Shown here: positions 45,193 through 54,037 of the stretch, piece by piece
Position numbering within the stretch: the stretch's first letter is position 1
How the letters are laid out: every line of letters begins with the position of its first letter
Source of the DNA: Actinophytocola gossypii
GTDB lineage: Bacteria > Actinomycetota > Actinomycetes > Mycobacteriales > Pseudonocardiaceae
Assembly: GCF_025165815.1 (NCBI RefSeq)
Contig: NZ_JAFFZE010000012.1
Coordinates: forward strand, 434,001-498,000
Length of the DNA stretch: 64,000 nt
Direction: 5' to 3'
Translations under genes and position numbers: made by a program
Notes under the pieces: model-generated
What the model was told of the DNA's origin: nothing
Database searches by the model: none
The model's input: only the letters and a program-made list of their open reading frames with translations

Positions 45193-45219
45193 ATAGCACT
45201 CTCGGACCAAGAGTGCAAA
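45193..45219. promoter_or_regulatory. CIRCE-like element (HrcA site) without chaperone gene
   Basis: AtAGCACTC-N9-GAGTGCaAA matches the CIRCE consensus TTAGCACTC-N9-GAGTGCTAA at 16 of 18 positions. Further half-sites are GAGTGCCAA (45173-45181) and TTGGCACTC (45301-45309). CIRCE controls groES/groEL and hrcA through HrcA, but neither neighbour is a chaperone: STAS lies to the left and a phosphodiesterase to the right, both on the minus strand. The interval 44945-45427 has no gene. Confidence 0.65.
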
Positions 45220-45427
45220 CTCCGGCCCTCCGAAACCCGGTCGACCCTCGTCACAGCGCTGTTCGCTTGCGCTCGCGCGGTCGGTGGTGCTGGTTGACGT
45301 TTGGCACTCTCGCACCGCTGGAACGCGTCCCCGCCCCCGAGTCACCCAGGCGGCGTTGACCACTGGCCCCGGAACCACTCGGGGCGCTGGCCGAGCGCCC
45401 CCGCGCCCCTCGGCCCGGCCGCGCCGT

Positions 45428-46312
45428 CTACGCCGCGGCTTTGACCGAGCCCTCGGCGATGACGTCCAGGAGGACGTCCGGGTAGTTGGTGATGATGCCG
45501 TCCACGCCGTTCTCGATCTGCGCGCGCATGTCGTCGGCGTCGTTGACCGTGTAGACGAACACCTCCAGCCCGGCCTCCTGCACCGCCGACACGTACGCCG
45601 CGTCGGCCGTGGTGTGGCTCGGGTTGATCTGGTCGGCCCAGGTGGCGTAGGTCGGGATGTCCGCCTCGTCCACCCGGCCGAGCAGGCCGTGCGGGACGTC
45701 CGGCAGCAGATCCTGCGAGCGCCGCATCGACTCCCAGTCGAAGCTCTGCACCACCAGGCGGTGCACCTTCCCGGGTGGGCTCGGCTTCAGCCACCAGGGG
45801 TGCCGGGCCAGTTCGTCGGCGATGTCCAGCTCGATGCCCGGGTACCGGGCCGGGGCCTTGACCTCCAGCAGCAGCGCGACCTTCCGCTTGCGCATCAGGT
45901 CCAGAGCCTCGGCCAGCGTCGGCACCGGCTCGCCGGCGAAGGACGGGTCGAACCACGAGCCCGCGTCCAGCCGGTCCACCTCCGCCGAGGTGAAGTCGAC
46001 GACGTCGTAGGAGTCCCGCCCGGGGAAGACCTCCTCGGCGTCCGTGGTGCGCACCAGGTCCGTGTCGTGCATCAGCACCAGCTCACCGTCGGCGGTGCGC
46101 TGCACGTCGATCTCCACCACGCTCGCGCCCAGGTCCGCCGCCGCGACGACCGCGGCGAGGGTGTTCTCCGGCGCGTACGCCGACGCGCCGCGGTGCGCGA
46201 CGTCGGTGACCTCCGGTCTGCCCTCCGCCCCCGCGACCTGCGGTGACAGGCCGCCGAGCACCAGGCAGGCGACGATCGGCAGCACGAACCGGCGGGCATC
46301 TCGGCGGGCCAC
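45428..46312 (-). CDS. Secreted glycerophosphodiester phosphodiesterase
   Basis: 294 aa with a signal peptide (RRFVLPIVACLVLGGLSPQV, cleavage near AGA). The GDPD barrel is complete: VAHRGASAYAPENTLAAVVA with the catalytic HRG and ENT, EIDVQRTADGELVLMHD with the metal ligands, LLEVKAP near residue 155 and VNDADDMRAQIENGVDGIIT at the end. It splits glycerophosphodiesters to glycerol 3-phosphate and alcohol outside the cell, commonly for phosphate supply. No Pho box was found by eye. Confidence 0.9.
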   Translation of the reverse strand: MARRDARRFVLPIVACLVLGGLSPQVAGAEGRPEVTDVAHRGASAYAPENTLAAVVAAADLGASVVEIDVQRTADGELVLMHDTDLVRTTDAEEVFPGRDSYDVVDFTSAEVDRLDAGSWFDPSFAGEPVPTLAEALDLMRKRKVALLLEVKAPARYPGIELDIADELARHPWWLKPSPPGKVHRLVVQSFDWESMRRSQDLLPDVPHGLLGRVDEADIPTYATWADQINPSHTTADAAYVSAVQEAGLEVFVYTVNDADDMRAQIENGVDGIITNYPDVLLDVIAEGSVKAAA

Positions 46313-46424
46313 GGCACTCCCTCGGATCGTGGTGAGTCACTCACTTACTACTCGAACAAGTGGTGATCGCACAAGGAGGTCGTGGAACCGGCTGTGGGGA
46401 GGCACGCGAGTGGCGGGAGCGGAC

Positions 46425-46590
46425 AGCAGATCAGGCCCGCCTCGTCGCCGAGTTGCCGCAGGCGCTCCACGATCCGGGACCACACGCCGCCACGTTGCCA
46501 AACCCGAAACAGGCCATAACCGACTGCCACGACCCATACCGTTCGGGCACGTCCTGCCACGGAGTACCAGCACGGGTCCGCCATCCACTG
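46425..46590 (-). mobile_element. IS5-family transposase remnant
   Basis: The minus strand gives VGYGLFRVWQRGGVWSRIVE followed by RLRQLGDEAGLI, the N-terminal region of actinobacterial IS5-family transposases (YxLFRxWQRxGxWxRI). Only about 55 codons survive, in disturbed frames. It lies exactly where the upstream half of the TetR gene is missing. Confidence 0.5.
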
Positions 46591-46616
46591 ACCAACACGC
46601 ACAAACACACAATGAA

Positions 46617-47126
46617 GATCCACTTTCTACATCTACAAACACTTCGCGGACAAACGCCGGTTGTTCGAGGCGATCACCACCGGAGACATCAGCGCAACCG
46701 AATCGCTGACCCACGACATGCTCGCCTCGCTATCCATGACCGACGACCTGGAGCACGACCTCCGCCAGTTCGCCCGCAGGCACATCGACGAGGTCACCCA
46801 GCCCCACCTGATCCAACTCCGCCGCATCATCATCGCCGAGGCGGACCGCTTCCCCAACCTGGCCAAGACCTGGTTCACCAACGGACCCGAGCGCGCACAC
46901 GCCACCCTGGCGACACAGTTCCAGGAACTCGAACGCCGCGGCCTGCTCACCGTGCCCGACCCCGTGCTCGCCGCGCAGTACTTCAACTGGCTGGTTCTCT
47001 CCATCCCACTCAACAAGGCCATGTTCCACCCCGACCACAAATCCCCCCCGCCCCGAACTGAACCGCTATGCAGACGAAGCAGTGCGGATCTTCCTCGCCG
47101 CCTACGCGGCCAAAACCAACACCTGA
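46617..47126 (+). pseudogene. TetR-family regulator, 5' truncated and frameshifted
   Basis: The reading begins mid-helix-turn-helix with STFYIYKHFADKRRLFEAIT and runs through a TetR ligand-binding domain: DLEHDLRQFARRHIDEVTQP, HLIQLRRIIIAEADRFPNLA and FNWLVLSIPLNKAMFHPD. A run of seven C (about 47045) breaks the frame; the proper ending LNRYADEAVRIFLAAYAAKT follows in another frame to TGA 47126. The first 35 codons are gone next to an IS5 remnant. It resembles AcrR-type regulators with a TetR_C_7-like domain. Confidence 0.7.
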
Positions 47127-47142
47127 CACCTAAGACCTGTTC

Positions 47143-47181
47143 CGTATCCCCTTCGTGCAGGACATGCATGAAGGGGATACG
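47143..47181. terminator. Hairpin after the TetR remnant
   Basis: Perfect 12-bp arms CGTATCCCCTTC and GAAGGGGATACG with a 15-base loop, 16 bp beyond the TetR stop. No T-run. Most likely a terminator; being so perfect it could also be a leftover insertion end. From 47182 to 47466 I see no gene. Confidence 0.5.
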
Positions 47182-47466
47182 ACTCCTCAGGCACCTCCCC
47201 TCGCAGGGTCCGGCGTGTCGGGCCGGAAAACACCGATCTTGGAACAGTCCCAGGCGTTGCGGCGTTTTGCGGGCGCGCGTGCGTGGCCCACAGTTGCGTG
47301 ACCCGCGGGTGCGCCGGGCGGTCGCGACGGCGCCGACGACCCGCACCCGACGACCCGCGTCAGTAGCCGACAGCGTGAAGGTAGGTCTGGCATTCCCAGG
47401 CAGGTGTGTACGACCGAAGTGCGGCTGTGCGGCCATAGGTTCGGGATAGAACTCGATTCAGGGAGC

Positions 47467-48414
47467 ATGGCCGTGATCGATTGGAACGCCAGCCACATCC
47501 CCGACCAGACTGGCCGGGTCGCCGTGGTGACCGGCGCGAACTCGGGTCTGGGGCTCGCCACCGCGACCGAACTCGCCCACCACGGGGCACGAGTCGTGCT
47601 CGCGGTGCGCGACATGATCGCCGGCGAGCGGGCGGCTGGGGCGATCCAGCGGTCTGTCCCCCGAGCCGATCTCGAAGTGCGCGAGCTGGACCTGGCGTCG
47701 CTCGCGTCGGTCCGGGTGTTCGCGGGCAAGCTGGTTGCCGACTTCGCTGCGATCGATCTGCTGGTCAACAACGCCGGTGTGGTGGTTCTCGGGGCGGCCC
47801 GCACGACCGTCGACGGATTCGAGCTACAGCTCGGCACCAACATGCTGGGCCACTTCGCGCTCACCGGACTGCTGCTCGACGCACTGGGCCGGGGAGACGC
47901 CCCGAGGGTGGTCGGCCTCAGCTCGATCACCCATAGAGGCGTCCACCTCGACTTCGACGACTTGATGTCCCGGCGCGACTTCGACGCCAGCCGCGCGTAC
48001 GGCCGTTCGAAACTCGCCAGCACCGTCTTCGGGATCGAACTCGACCGGCGGCTGCGCACCGCCGGTTCGCCTGTCGTCAGCGCCCTCGCCCACCCCGGAC
48101 TGACCGCCACCAACCTCGCCCCGCAGGCGTGGCAGGACCGCGGCCGCGTCGGACAGCTCATCGCCCGGCTCTACCTGCTGAACAAGCAACCGGTCGAGCG
48201 CGGAGTCCTACCCCAGCTCTACGCCGCGACCGCTCCCGGAGTGCGAGGCGGCCAGTTCTTCGGTCCCGCCGGCCGCGGGGAAAGGCGTGGGCGCGTCGGC
48301 GAGGTCCAGCCCAGCGCGGACGCCACGGACCCGGTTGTGGGCCGTCGAATGTGGACCGCGGCCGAGAGCCTGACCGGCGTCACCTACCTCGTACCAGGGA
48401 AGGAATCTGAATGA
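47467..48414 (+). CDS. Short-chain dehydrogenase/reductase
   Basis: 315 aa. The cofactor motif is VVTGANSGLGLATATELAHH, then LVNNAGVVV and the catalytic SSITHRGVHL (Ser) with YGRSKLAS (Tyr-x-x-x-Lys). Arg at the end of beta-2 (LAVRD) favours NADP. The sequence resembles the WW-domain oxidoreductase/retinol-dehydrogenase-like SDRs common in actinobacteria. ATG 47467 is used; GTG 47473 has better spacing from GGGAG. The stop overlaps the start of the lipase gene (ATGA). Confidence 0.88.
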   Translation: MAVIDWNASHIPDQTGRVAVVTGANSGLGLATATELAHHGARVVLAVRDMIAGERAAGAIQRSVPRADLEVRELDLASLASVRVFAGKLVADFAAIDLLVNNAGVVVLGAARTTVDGFELQLGTNMLGHFALTGLLLDALGRGDAPRVVGLSSITHRGVHLDFDDLMSRRDFDASRAYGRSKLASTVFGIELDRRLRTAGSPVVSALAHPGLTATNLAPQAWQDRGRVGQLIARLYLLNKQPVERGVLPQLYAATAPGVRGGQFFGPAGRGERRGRVGEVQPSADATDPVVGRRMWTAAESLTGVTYLVPGKESE

Positions 48415-49694
48415 TCGTTCGCCTCCGGAGATGCGTACGAGTGGGGCTCGTGGCGGCGCTAGCCGGTGCGACGCTCACGACCGTGGCCGCGGTGCCCACC
48501 GCATCCGCGACTACCCCCGCGCTGTCGTCCTCCTCCACCGCCTCGCCCACCGCCACGGTCCCGCTTCCGGACGACGACCCGTTCTACGACGTCCCGCCTC
48601 GCCTGGAGTGGCAGCGCGACGGCACCGTGTTGCGGTCGCGGCGCCTGCCGGCCGACGCCATGGCCGTCCCGGCACCCGCGCGAGTGTGGCAGTTGCTGTA
48701 CAAGACCCGGGACAACGCCGGGCGGGCGACGGCGACGGTCGGCACGTTGCTGGTGCCGACGGCTCGCTGGGCGGGCCGCGGGCCACGGCCGATGTTGTCC
48801 TACCAGACGCCTGAGGACGGCTTGGCCACCTTCTGCGCACCGTCCTACCTGCTGCGCGCCGGCTCGGTGGTGTCCGGCCCGTCCGATGGCCAGGCCCGGT
48901 TCGACCGGGCGCAGGTCGCGGCTGCCGTGCGCCGTGGCTGGACGGTGATGGTCCCGGACTACGAGGGGCCCAACTCGGAGTTCTTCGGTGCGGCCGCGTC
49001 CGCGCACGGAGTCCTCGACGGCATCCGCGCGGCCCGGTCCTTCAACCCCGCGCACGTGCACCGCGACGCCCCCATCGGCCTGTGGGGCTACTCCGGCGGA
49101 GGCTTCGCCACCGCCGCGGCCGCTCAGAAACAGGCACGCTACGCCCCGGAACTCGAAATCAGCGCCATCGCCCAAGGCGGCGTTCCCGCGGATCTCAACG
49201 CGAGCCTGCGGGCGTTCAGCGGTCAGGTGTTCTCCGGCTGGATCCCGTTCGGGTTCGCCGCGCTGCGCAACGCGTACCCGCAAGCAGGCGTCTACCAGTA
49301 CCTGAACGCGCCCGCGCGCGCGTACGCCGACGCGGTCGCGCAGGGGTGCGCCGGTGCGGCGATCGTCGCCGGGCCTCACTACGCGACGCTGGAACGGTTC
49401 GAGGCGTGGCCGGGCTCGCTCACCTCGGGACCGTTCTACGCCTTCGCCCACCGCATCAGCCCGATCGGCTTCGGCGGCACGCCGACCGCCCCCGTGTACA
49501 TGTACCACGGCACCGCCGACGAACTGCTCCCGATCGCGGGCGCCCGGCAACTGGCAACGCAGTACCGAATGCGGGGCGCCGACGTCGTGTGGGTCGAGCA
49601 CGAGGGGCAGACCCATGGCAGCGAGCAGACGCACGGCCTCGATGGAGCGATCGCCTTCCTGAACCAGCGATTCTCCCGGCCCCACCACCGTTAG
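48411..49694 (+). CDS. Secretory lipase (LIP family)
   Basis: 427 aa with a signal peptide (RVGLVAALAGATLTTVAAVP, cleavage near ASA). The nucleophile elbow is GLWGYSGGGFATAAAA near residue 226, the acid lies in YHGTADELLPI near 365, and the histidine in GQTHGSEQTHG near 402. Arrangement and length fit the fungal/actinobacterial secretory lipase family, which hydrolyses triglycerides or related esters. It overlaps the SDR gene and is convergent with the XRE regulator gene. The Ser/Thr-rich start of the mature protein may be a flexible linker. Confidence 0.9.
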   Translation: MIVRLRRCVRVGLVAALAGATLTTVAAVPTASATTPALSSSSTASPTATVPLPDDDPFYDVPPRLEWQRDGTVLRSRRLPADAMAVPAPARVWQLLYKTRDNAGRATATVGTLLVPTARWAGRGPRPMLSYQTPEDGLATFCAPSYLLRAGSVVSGPSDGQARFDRAQVAAAVRRGWTVMVPDYEGPNSEFFGAAASAHGVLDGIRAARSFNPAHVHRDAPIGLWGYSGGGFATAAAAQKQARYAPELEISAIAQGGVPADLNASLRAFSGQVFSGWIPFGFAALRNAYPQAGVYQYLNAPARAYADAVAQGCAGAAIVAGPHYATLERFEAWPGSLTSGPFYAFAHRISPIGFGGTPTAPVYMYHGTADELLPIAGARQLATQYRMRGADVVWVEHEGQTHGSEQTHGLDGAIAFLNQRFSRPHHR

Positions 49695-49700
49695 GGACGG

Positions 49701-50546
49701 TCAGTGGCTGATCTTCGCGAGGAGTTGGAGGCGCTCGGCGTCCGCGGTGCCGGGCTCCGCGGTGTAGACGAGGAGGGTCGGGCCGGGACTGCCGGGCAGC
49801 GGGTAGGTGTCCCAGGTGAGGGTGATCTCGCCGACCTCCAGGTGCCGGAACAGCTTGGTCCCGTGGACCCAGTCGCGCACGTCGTACTGGGCCCAGAGGC
49901 GCCGGAAGGCCGCACTGCGGACGCTCAGTTCTTCTATGATCGTCGTGGCGCGGGGGTGGGTCGGGTCGGTGGCGACGGCGGCCCGCAGCATGCCGATGTA
50001 CTGCACGGCGAAGCCTTCCCAGTCCAGACAGCGCTGCCGGGCCTCGGGGTCCAGGAACAGCCCGATGAGCAGGTTCCGCTGTGCTGGGGGCAGGGTGGCC
50101 GGGTCACCGAGCAGTGCCGCAGCGAGCGGGTTCCAGGCGAGCACGTCGAGGTGCCGGCCAAGCACCAGCCCCGGGGTGTTCATGGCGTGCAGCAGATGCC
50201 GCGTGCTGTCCGGAACGCGTTCCGGGCCGCGGGGCGGGTGAACCGGCGCCGACCGCCGTATCGCGTGGGCGAGGCCGAACAGGTGCCGACGTTCGCCGTC
50301 GTCGAGGTTCAGTGCGGTGGCGAGGGCGTCGAGGAGGTCGTCGGAGGGCCTGACCTCACGGCCTTGCTCCATGCGTTGGTAGTAGTCGGTGCTGAGCCCG
50401 GCCAGCAGAGCGAGCTCCTCGCGGCGCAGGCCGGGCACCTTGCGCCGGCCCCCCGGTTCCAGCCCGACGTCCTGCGGACGCAGTCGACTTCGCCGGGCCC
50501 GCAGGAAGTCGCCGAGCTCACGCGCGTACGGGTGCCCGTTGGCCAT
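49701..50546 (-). CDS. XRE-type regulator with MmyB-like ligand domain
   Basis: 281 aa. The helix-turn-helix is at residues 10-90 (LGDFLRARRSRLRPQDVGLE, VPGLRREELALLAGLSTDYY, QRMEQGREVRPSDDLLDALA) and is followed by a MmyB-like ligand-binding domain (VLGRHLDVLAWNPLAAALLG, FRRLWAQYDVRDW). This type is very common beside oxidoreductase and lipid genes in actinomycetes. It begins 5 bp after the stop of the upstream SDR-chimera gene and is the last gene of the acyl-CoA operon. Confidence 0.88.
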   Translation of the reverse strand: MANGHPYARELGDFLRARRSRLRPQDVGLEPGGRRKVPGLRREELALLAGLSTDYYQRMEQGREVRPSDDLLDALATALNLDDGERRHLFGLAHAIRRSAPVHPPRGPERVPDSTRHLLHAMNTPGLVLGRHLDVLAWNPLAAALLGDPATLPPAQRNLLIGLFLDPEARQRCLDWEGFAVQYIGMLRAAVATDPTHPRATTIIEELSVRSAAFRRLWAQYDVRDWVHGTKLFRHLEVGEITLTWDTYPLPGSPGPTLLVYTAEPGTADAERLQLLAKISH

Positions 50547-50551
50547 CTCGA

Positions 50552-51163
50552 TCAGCCCTCGAGGCCGCCGCCGGCGACGATGACCTGGCCGCTGACGTAG
50601 TCGGCCTCCGGGTAGGTGAACATCACGACGGAGCCTGCGGCCTCGTCGGGGGTTCCGGGGCGTCCCAAGGGGATCATCCGGGTGAGTGCGCCGGGTAGCT
50701 GCGGGTTGACGCCGACCTTGATCTGGCGTCCTTCGACGTCGGTGTGCGAGTCGCCGTCGGCGGTCGCTTCGGTGAGCCAGGTCTGGATGAAGCCGAACGC
50801 GACGCGGTTGACGTTGACGTGGTACCGGCCCCACTCCTTGGCGAGTGTCTTGGCCAGCCCCACGAGCCCGGCTTTCGCCGCCGAGCAGTTCGCCTGTCCG
50901 GCGTTGCCGAACAGGCCCGCGACCGAGGAGATGCTGACCACCTTGCGGTGCACGGTGCGCCCTTCTTCCCGTTCCTTCTTCATCGCGGCGCTGATCACCG
51001 GCTGGGCGGCGTGCAGGATGTCGAACGGTGCCTTCAGGTGCGGGTCGACGAACACCGGGTCGGTCTGCCCGGTGGCCTTCGCGAACAGCCGCAGCCGGTC
51101 GCGGGTGACCAGGAGCGTGCCGCCCGCCCATTCCTCCCCGACCAGTGACCGGTCCAGCCCCAT
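50552..51163 (-). CDS. Chimera of MaoC-type N-terminus and SDR C-terminal two-thirds
   Basis: 203 aa. Residues 1-40 (GLDRSLVGEEWAGGTLLVTR, RLRLFAKATGQTDPVFVD) match the start of MaoC-like dehydratases; from residue 41 (HLKAPFDILHAAQPVISAAM) it is the C-terminal part of a 3-oxoacyl reductase-type SDR ending DYVSGQVIVAGGGL. The join is in frame. The SDR part lacks the cofactor-binding GxxxGxG segment, and the catalytic Tyr of QANYSAAKAG is Cys here (TGC codon). It is therefore probably inactive as a reductase. Its ATG overlaps the thiolase stop (TGATG), so it is still translated. Confidence 0.7.
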   Translation of the reverse strand: MGLDRSLVGEEWAGGTLLVTRDRLRLFAKATGQTDPVFVDPHLKAPFDILHAAQPVISAAMKKEREEGRTVHRKVVSISSVAGLFGNAGQANCSAAKAGLVGLAKTLAKEWGRYHVNVNRVAFGFIQTWLTEATADGDSHTDVEGRQIKVGVNPQLPGALTRMIPLGRPGTPDEAAGSVVMFTYPEADYVSGQVIVAGGGLEG

Positions 51164-52353
51164 CAGCCGTCCACCTTCTTGTACAGCGTGACGACGCAGG
51201 CGCCGCCCAGCCCCAGGTTGTGCTGCAGCGCGACACGCACACCGTTCACCTGCCTGCCCTCCGCCTGTCCGCGCAGCTGCCACACCAGCTCGGCCGCCTG
51301 GGCCAGTCCCGTCGCGCCGAGCGGGTGCCCCTTGGAGATCAGCCCACCGGAAGGGTTGGTGACGACCTGGCCGCCGTAGGTGTTGGCGCCCTCGAGCACG
51401 AACTTCTCGGCGGTGCCCTCCGGGGTCAGGCCGAGCGCCTCGTAGGTGAGGAACTCGTTGGTGGTGAAGCAGTCGTGCAGCTCCGCGACCCGGATGTCCT
51501 CCGGGCCGACACCGGACTCCTCGTAGACTCGGCGAGACGCTACGGCGGTCATGTCGTAGCCGACCAGCCTGCGCAGGTCACCCTCGAACGTCGTGGGCCC
51601 GTCGGTGACCAGTGACTGCGCCTCGATCACCACGTCGGCGCGCAGCCCGTGCTTGCGGGCGTACTCCGGTGACACCAGCACCGCGGCCGCCGCCCCACAG
51701 GTGGGCGGGCAGCACTGGAAACGGGTGAGTGGCCCGTAGACGTGCGGCGAGGCGAGCACTTCCTCGACCGAGAGCGGAGCGCGGAACACCGCGTACGGGT
51801 TGGCTGCCGCGTGCTTGCGGGACTTCACGGTGATGTGGGCGAATGTCGCCGGGTCGATGCCATTCTCCTCCACATAGGACTGCCCGGCGGCGCCGAAGTA
51901 GGTCGCCGCCATGGGCGTACCGGGATCGGGCACCCCCGCGACCCGGTCCCGGACCTCCGCGAAGGCGCCGAGCACGTCGGGCCGGTCGGTCCACACCGAG
52001 CCGGGGGCGCCGGGGGTCATCTGCTCGAAACCCAGCGCGAGGGCCACGTCCGCCTGCCCGCTCGCCACTGCCCGACGCGCGAGCCACAGCGCGGACGACC
52101 CGGTCGAACAGTTGTTGTTGACGTTGACGACCGGAGCTCCACTGTGGCCGAGGCGGTAGAGCGCCCGCTGGCCGGAAGTGGAGTCACCGTAGACGTACCC
52201 GACGTAGGACTGCGCCACGGCCGCGTAGTCGACACTCGCGTCCGCGAGGGCACGGCGAGCCGCCTGCGCTCCCATCACGTCGTAGGTCTCGCTCCTACCG
52301 GGCTTGGCGAAGGGAATCATCCCGACGCCCGCGACGACCACCTTGTCGGTCAT
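51163..52353 (-). CDS. Thiolase family protein (lipid-transfer/SCP2-type)
   Basis: 396 aa from ATG 52353, GGGAG seven bases upstream. Thiolase landmarks are VNNNCSTGSSALWLARRAVA with the acylated Cys near residue 90, LHDCFTTNEFLTYEALGL near 295 and NPSGGLISKGHPLGATGLAQ near 340 with the catalytic His. The second active-site Cys is at GLGGACVVTLY. The sequence resembles acetyl-CoA acetyltransferase/SCP-x type enzymes acting on branched or sterol side chains. It follows the acyl-CoA synthetase gene by one base. Confidence 0.9.
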   Translation of the reverse strand: MTDKVVVAGVGMIPFAKPGRSETYDVMGAQAARRALADASVDYAAVAQSYVGYVYGDSTSGQRALYRLGHSGAPVVNVNNNCSTGSSALWLARRAVASGQADVALALGFEQMTPGAPGSVWTDRPDVLGAFAEVRDRVAGVPDPGTPMAATYFGAAGQSYVEENGIDPATFAHITVKSRKHAAANPYAVFRAPLSVEEVLASPHVYGPLTRFQCCPPTCGAAAAVLVSPEYARKHGLRADVVIEAQSLVTDGPTTFEGDLRRLVGYDMTAVASRRVYEESGVGPEDIRVAELHDCFTTNEFLTYEALGLTPEGTAEKFVLEGANTYGGQVVTNPSGGLISKGHPLGATGLAQAAELVWQLRGQAEGRQVNGVRVALQHNLGLGGACVVTLYKKVDG

Positions 52354-52354
52354 G

Positions 52355-53884
52355 TCAGCTCCCTGCCTTGGCGGGCCAGTACTTCTCGCGCAGGCGGCGT
52401 TTGAACAGCTTGCCGGAGTCCTCACGCGGCAGGCGTTGCTCGAACACGACGACCTTGGGCACCTTGTACCTGGCCAGGTTCCGCCCGACGTGCGCCCGCA
52501 CGTCGTCTTCTGTCACCGTCGCATCGGGAAGCAGTTCCACGTGCGCCGCCAGCGCCTCGCCGAACTCCGCGTCCGGGATGCCGAACACCGCCACGTCCGC
52601 GACCCCCGCCAGCCCCAGCAACGTGGCCTCGATCTCGGCGGGATAGATGTTCACGCCGCCCGAGATCACCATGTCGTTGAGCCGGTCGCTGAGGTGGAGG
52701 TAACCGTCCTCGTCGACCCGGCCGACGTCGCCGAGGGTGTAGAACCCGTCGCCGCCGTCGATGGCACGTCTCTTGGCGTCATCGCCCAGATAGGTGAAGT
52801 CCGGCCACGCCGACGGCGACCGGCCGTAGACGACCCCCGTCTCGCCGGCCGGGACCTCCGTCATGTCAGGACCGAGGACCCTGATCGCCGCGTCCGCGAC
52901 CGGCACGCCGACCGTACCGGGGTGGGCCAGCCACTGCTCGCTCGTGCACACGGTCCAGGCGCCACCCTCGGACCCGCCGTAGTACTCGGTGACGACCGGG
53001 CCCAGCCACTCGATCATCGCCCGCTTCACGTCCGGCGGGCAGGGCGCGGCGGAGTGCGACACGGTCTCCAGCGACGACAGGTCGTACTTCGCCCGGATCT
53101 CCCTCGGCAACCGCAGCAGCCGCAGGAACATGGTCGGCACCATCTGCGCCGCGGTGACCTGGTGCTCCTCGACGATCCGGAGGAACTGCTCGGCGTCGAA
53201 CCGCGCCATGATCACCAGGTTCATCCCCATGGCCAGCGCGAAAGTCGCGGCCACGTTCGGCGCGGTGTGGTAGAGCGGCGCGGGGACCACCGCGGTGCCG
53301 CCGGGACGGAAACCCACAACGTGGCGCATGATGCCGGCGATCTCACCGATCTTCTCGGGTGGGATCGGGTCGCGCACGACGCCTTTCGCCAGCCCCGTGG
53401 TGCCAGAGGTGTAGATCACCGACATGGGCGGGGCGAGCACCTGCTCCGTCGGCGGCTCGTTGTCCTCGATCAGCTCCTCGGCCGTCGGGTACCGGCCGGT
53501 GGACGGCACCGTCCCCAGCGCGTACTCCTCGGCCACCTCCTCGGGTACCCCGACCTCCACGATCCGCAGGTGCTCCGGTTTCTGTGCCTCGACGACCGGC
53601 ACGAGGTCGGAGTGCACCAACGCCACCACCGACTGGCTGTCGCTGAGCAGGTGCCGCAGGTCCACGCCGGTCCAGTGCCAGTTCACCGGCACGGGAACCG
53701 CCCCGATGAGCGGCGCGGCGAACGTGGCCTCGAGCATGCCCGTCTCGTTCCGCATCACGACGGCGTACCTGTCGCCGGGCTCGACACCCATCCGGCGCAG
53801 GCCCGACGCGAGCCGGGTCGCGCGTTCCTTCATCCTCGCCACGGGCACGACACGACGACCGGAGACGACCACTGGTTCGACCAT
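52355..53884 (-). CDS. Acyl-CoA synthetase (AMP-binding)
   Basis: 509 aa from ATG 53884, with AAGGAGG nine bases upstream. The adenylate-forming motifs are in order: VIYTSGTTGLAKGVVRDP (phosphate loop), YYGGSEGGAWTVC near 290, GFYTLGDVGRVDEDGYLHLS near 385 and the closing PREDSGKLFKRRLREKYW with its catalytic Lys. It activates a carboxylic acid with CoA. First gene of an operon with thiolase, a MaoC/SDR chimera and an XRE regulator, so it probably feeds beta-oxidation-like breakdown of a fatty or steroid-type acid. Divergent from the double TetR gene. Confidence 0.92.
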   Translation of the reverse strand: MVEPVVVSGRRVVPVARMKERATRLASGLRRMGVEPGDRYAVVMRNETGMLEATFAAPLIGAVPVPVNWHWTGVDLRHLLSDSQSVVALVHSDLVPVVEAQKPEHLRIVEVGVPEEVAEEYALGTVPSTGRYPTAEELIEDNEPPTEQVLAPPMSVIYTSGTTGLAKGVVRDPIPPEKIGEIAGIMRHVVGFRPGGTAVVPAPLYHTAPNVAATFALAMGMNLVIMARFDAEQFLRIVEEHQVTAAQMVPTMFLRLLRLPREIRAKYDLSSLETVSHSAAPCPPDVKRAMIEWLGPVVTEYYGGSEGGAWTVCTSEQWLAHPGTVGVPVADAAIRVLGPDMTEVPAGETGVVYGRSPSAWPDFTYLGDDAKRRAIDGGDGFYTLGDVGRVDEDGYLHLSDRLNDMVISGGVNIYPAEIEATLLGLAGVADVAVFGIPDAEFGEALAAHVELLPDATVTEDDVRAHVGRNLARYKVPKVVVFEQRLPREDSGKLFKRRLREKYWPAKAGS

Positions 53885-54037
53885 ATCCTTCACCCTCCTT
53901 GGACTGAACGAATAGCCGCTTACCCCGCGTCAAGAGCCAACTCCTGCCATCTGATTTAGACATCAGCTTACTTCAGATTTACTTAGAGGCAACCGCGGTC
54001 ATCGTTGCCGGTCGTGATCGCACTACGCTGAGCCGTC

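Noticed and set aside
47143-47181. Inverted repeats of a complete insertion sequence
   Set aside because: Arms are only 15 bp apart with no transposase between them, so a terminator hairpin is the simpler reading.
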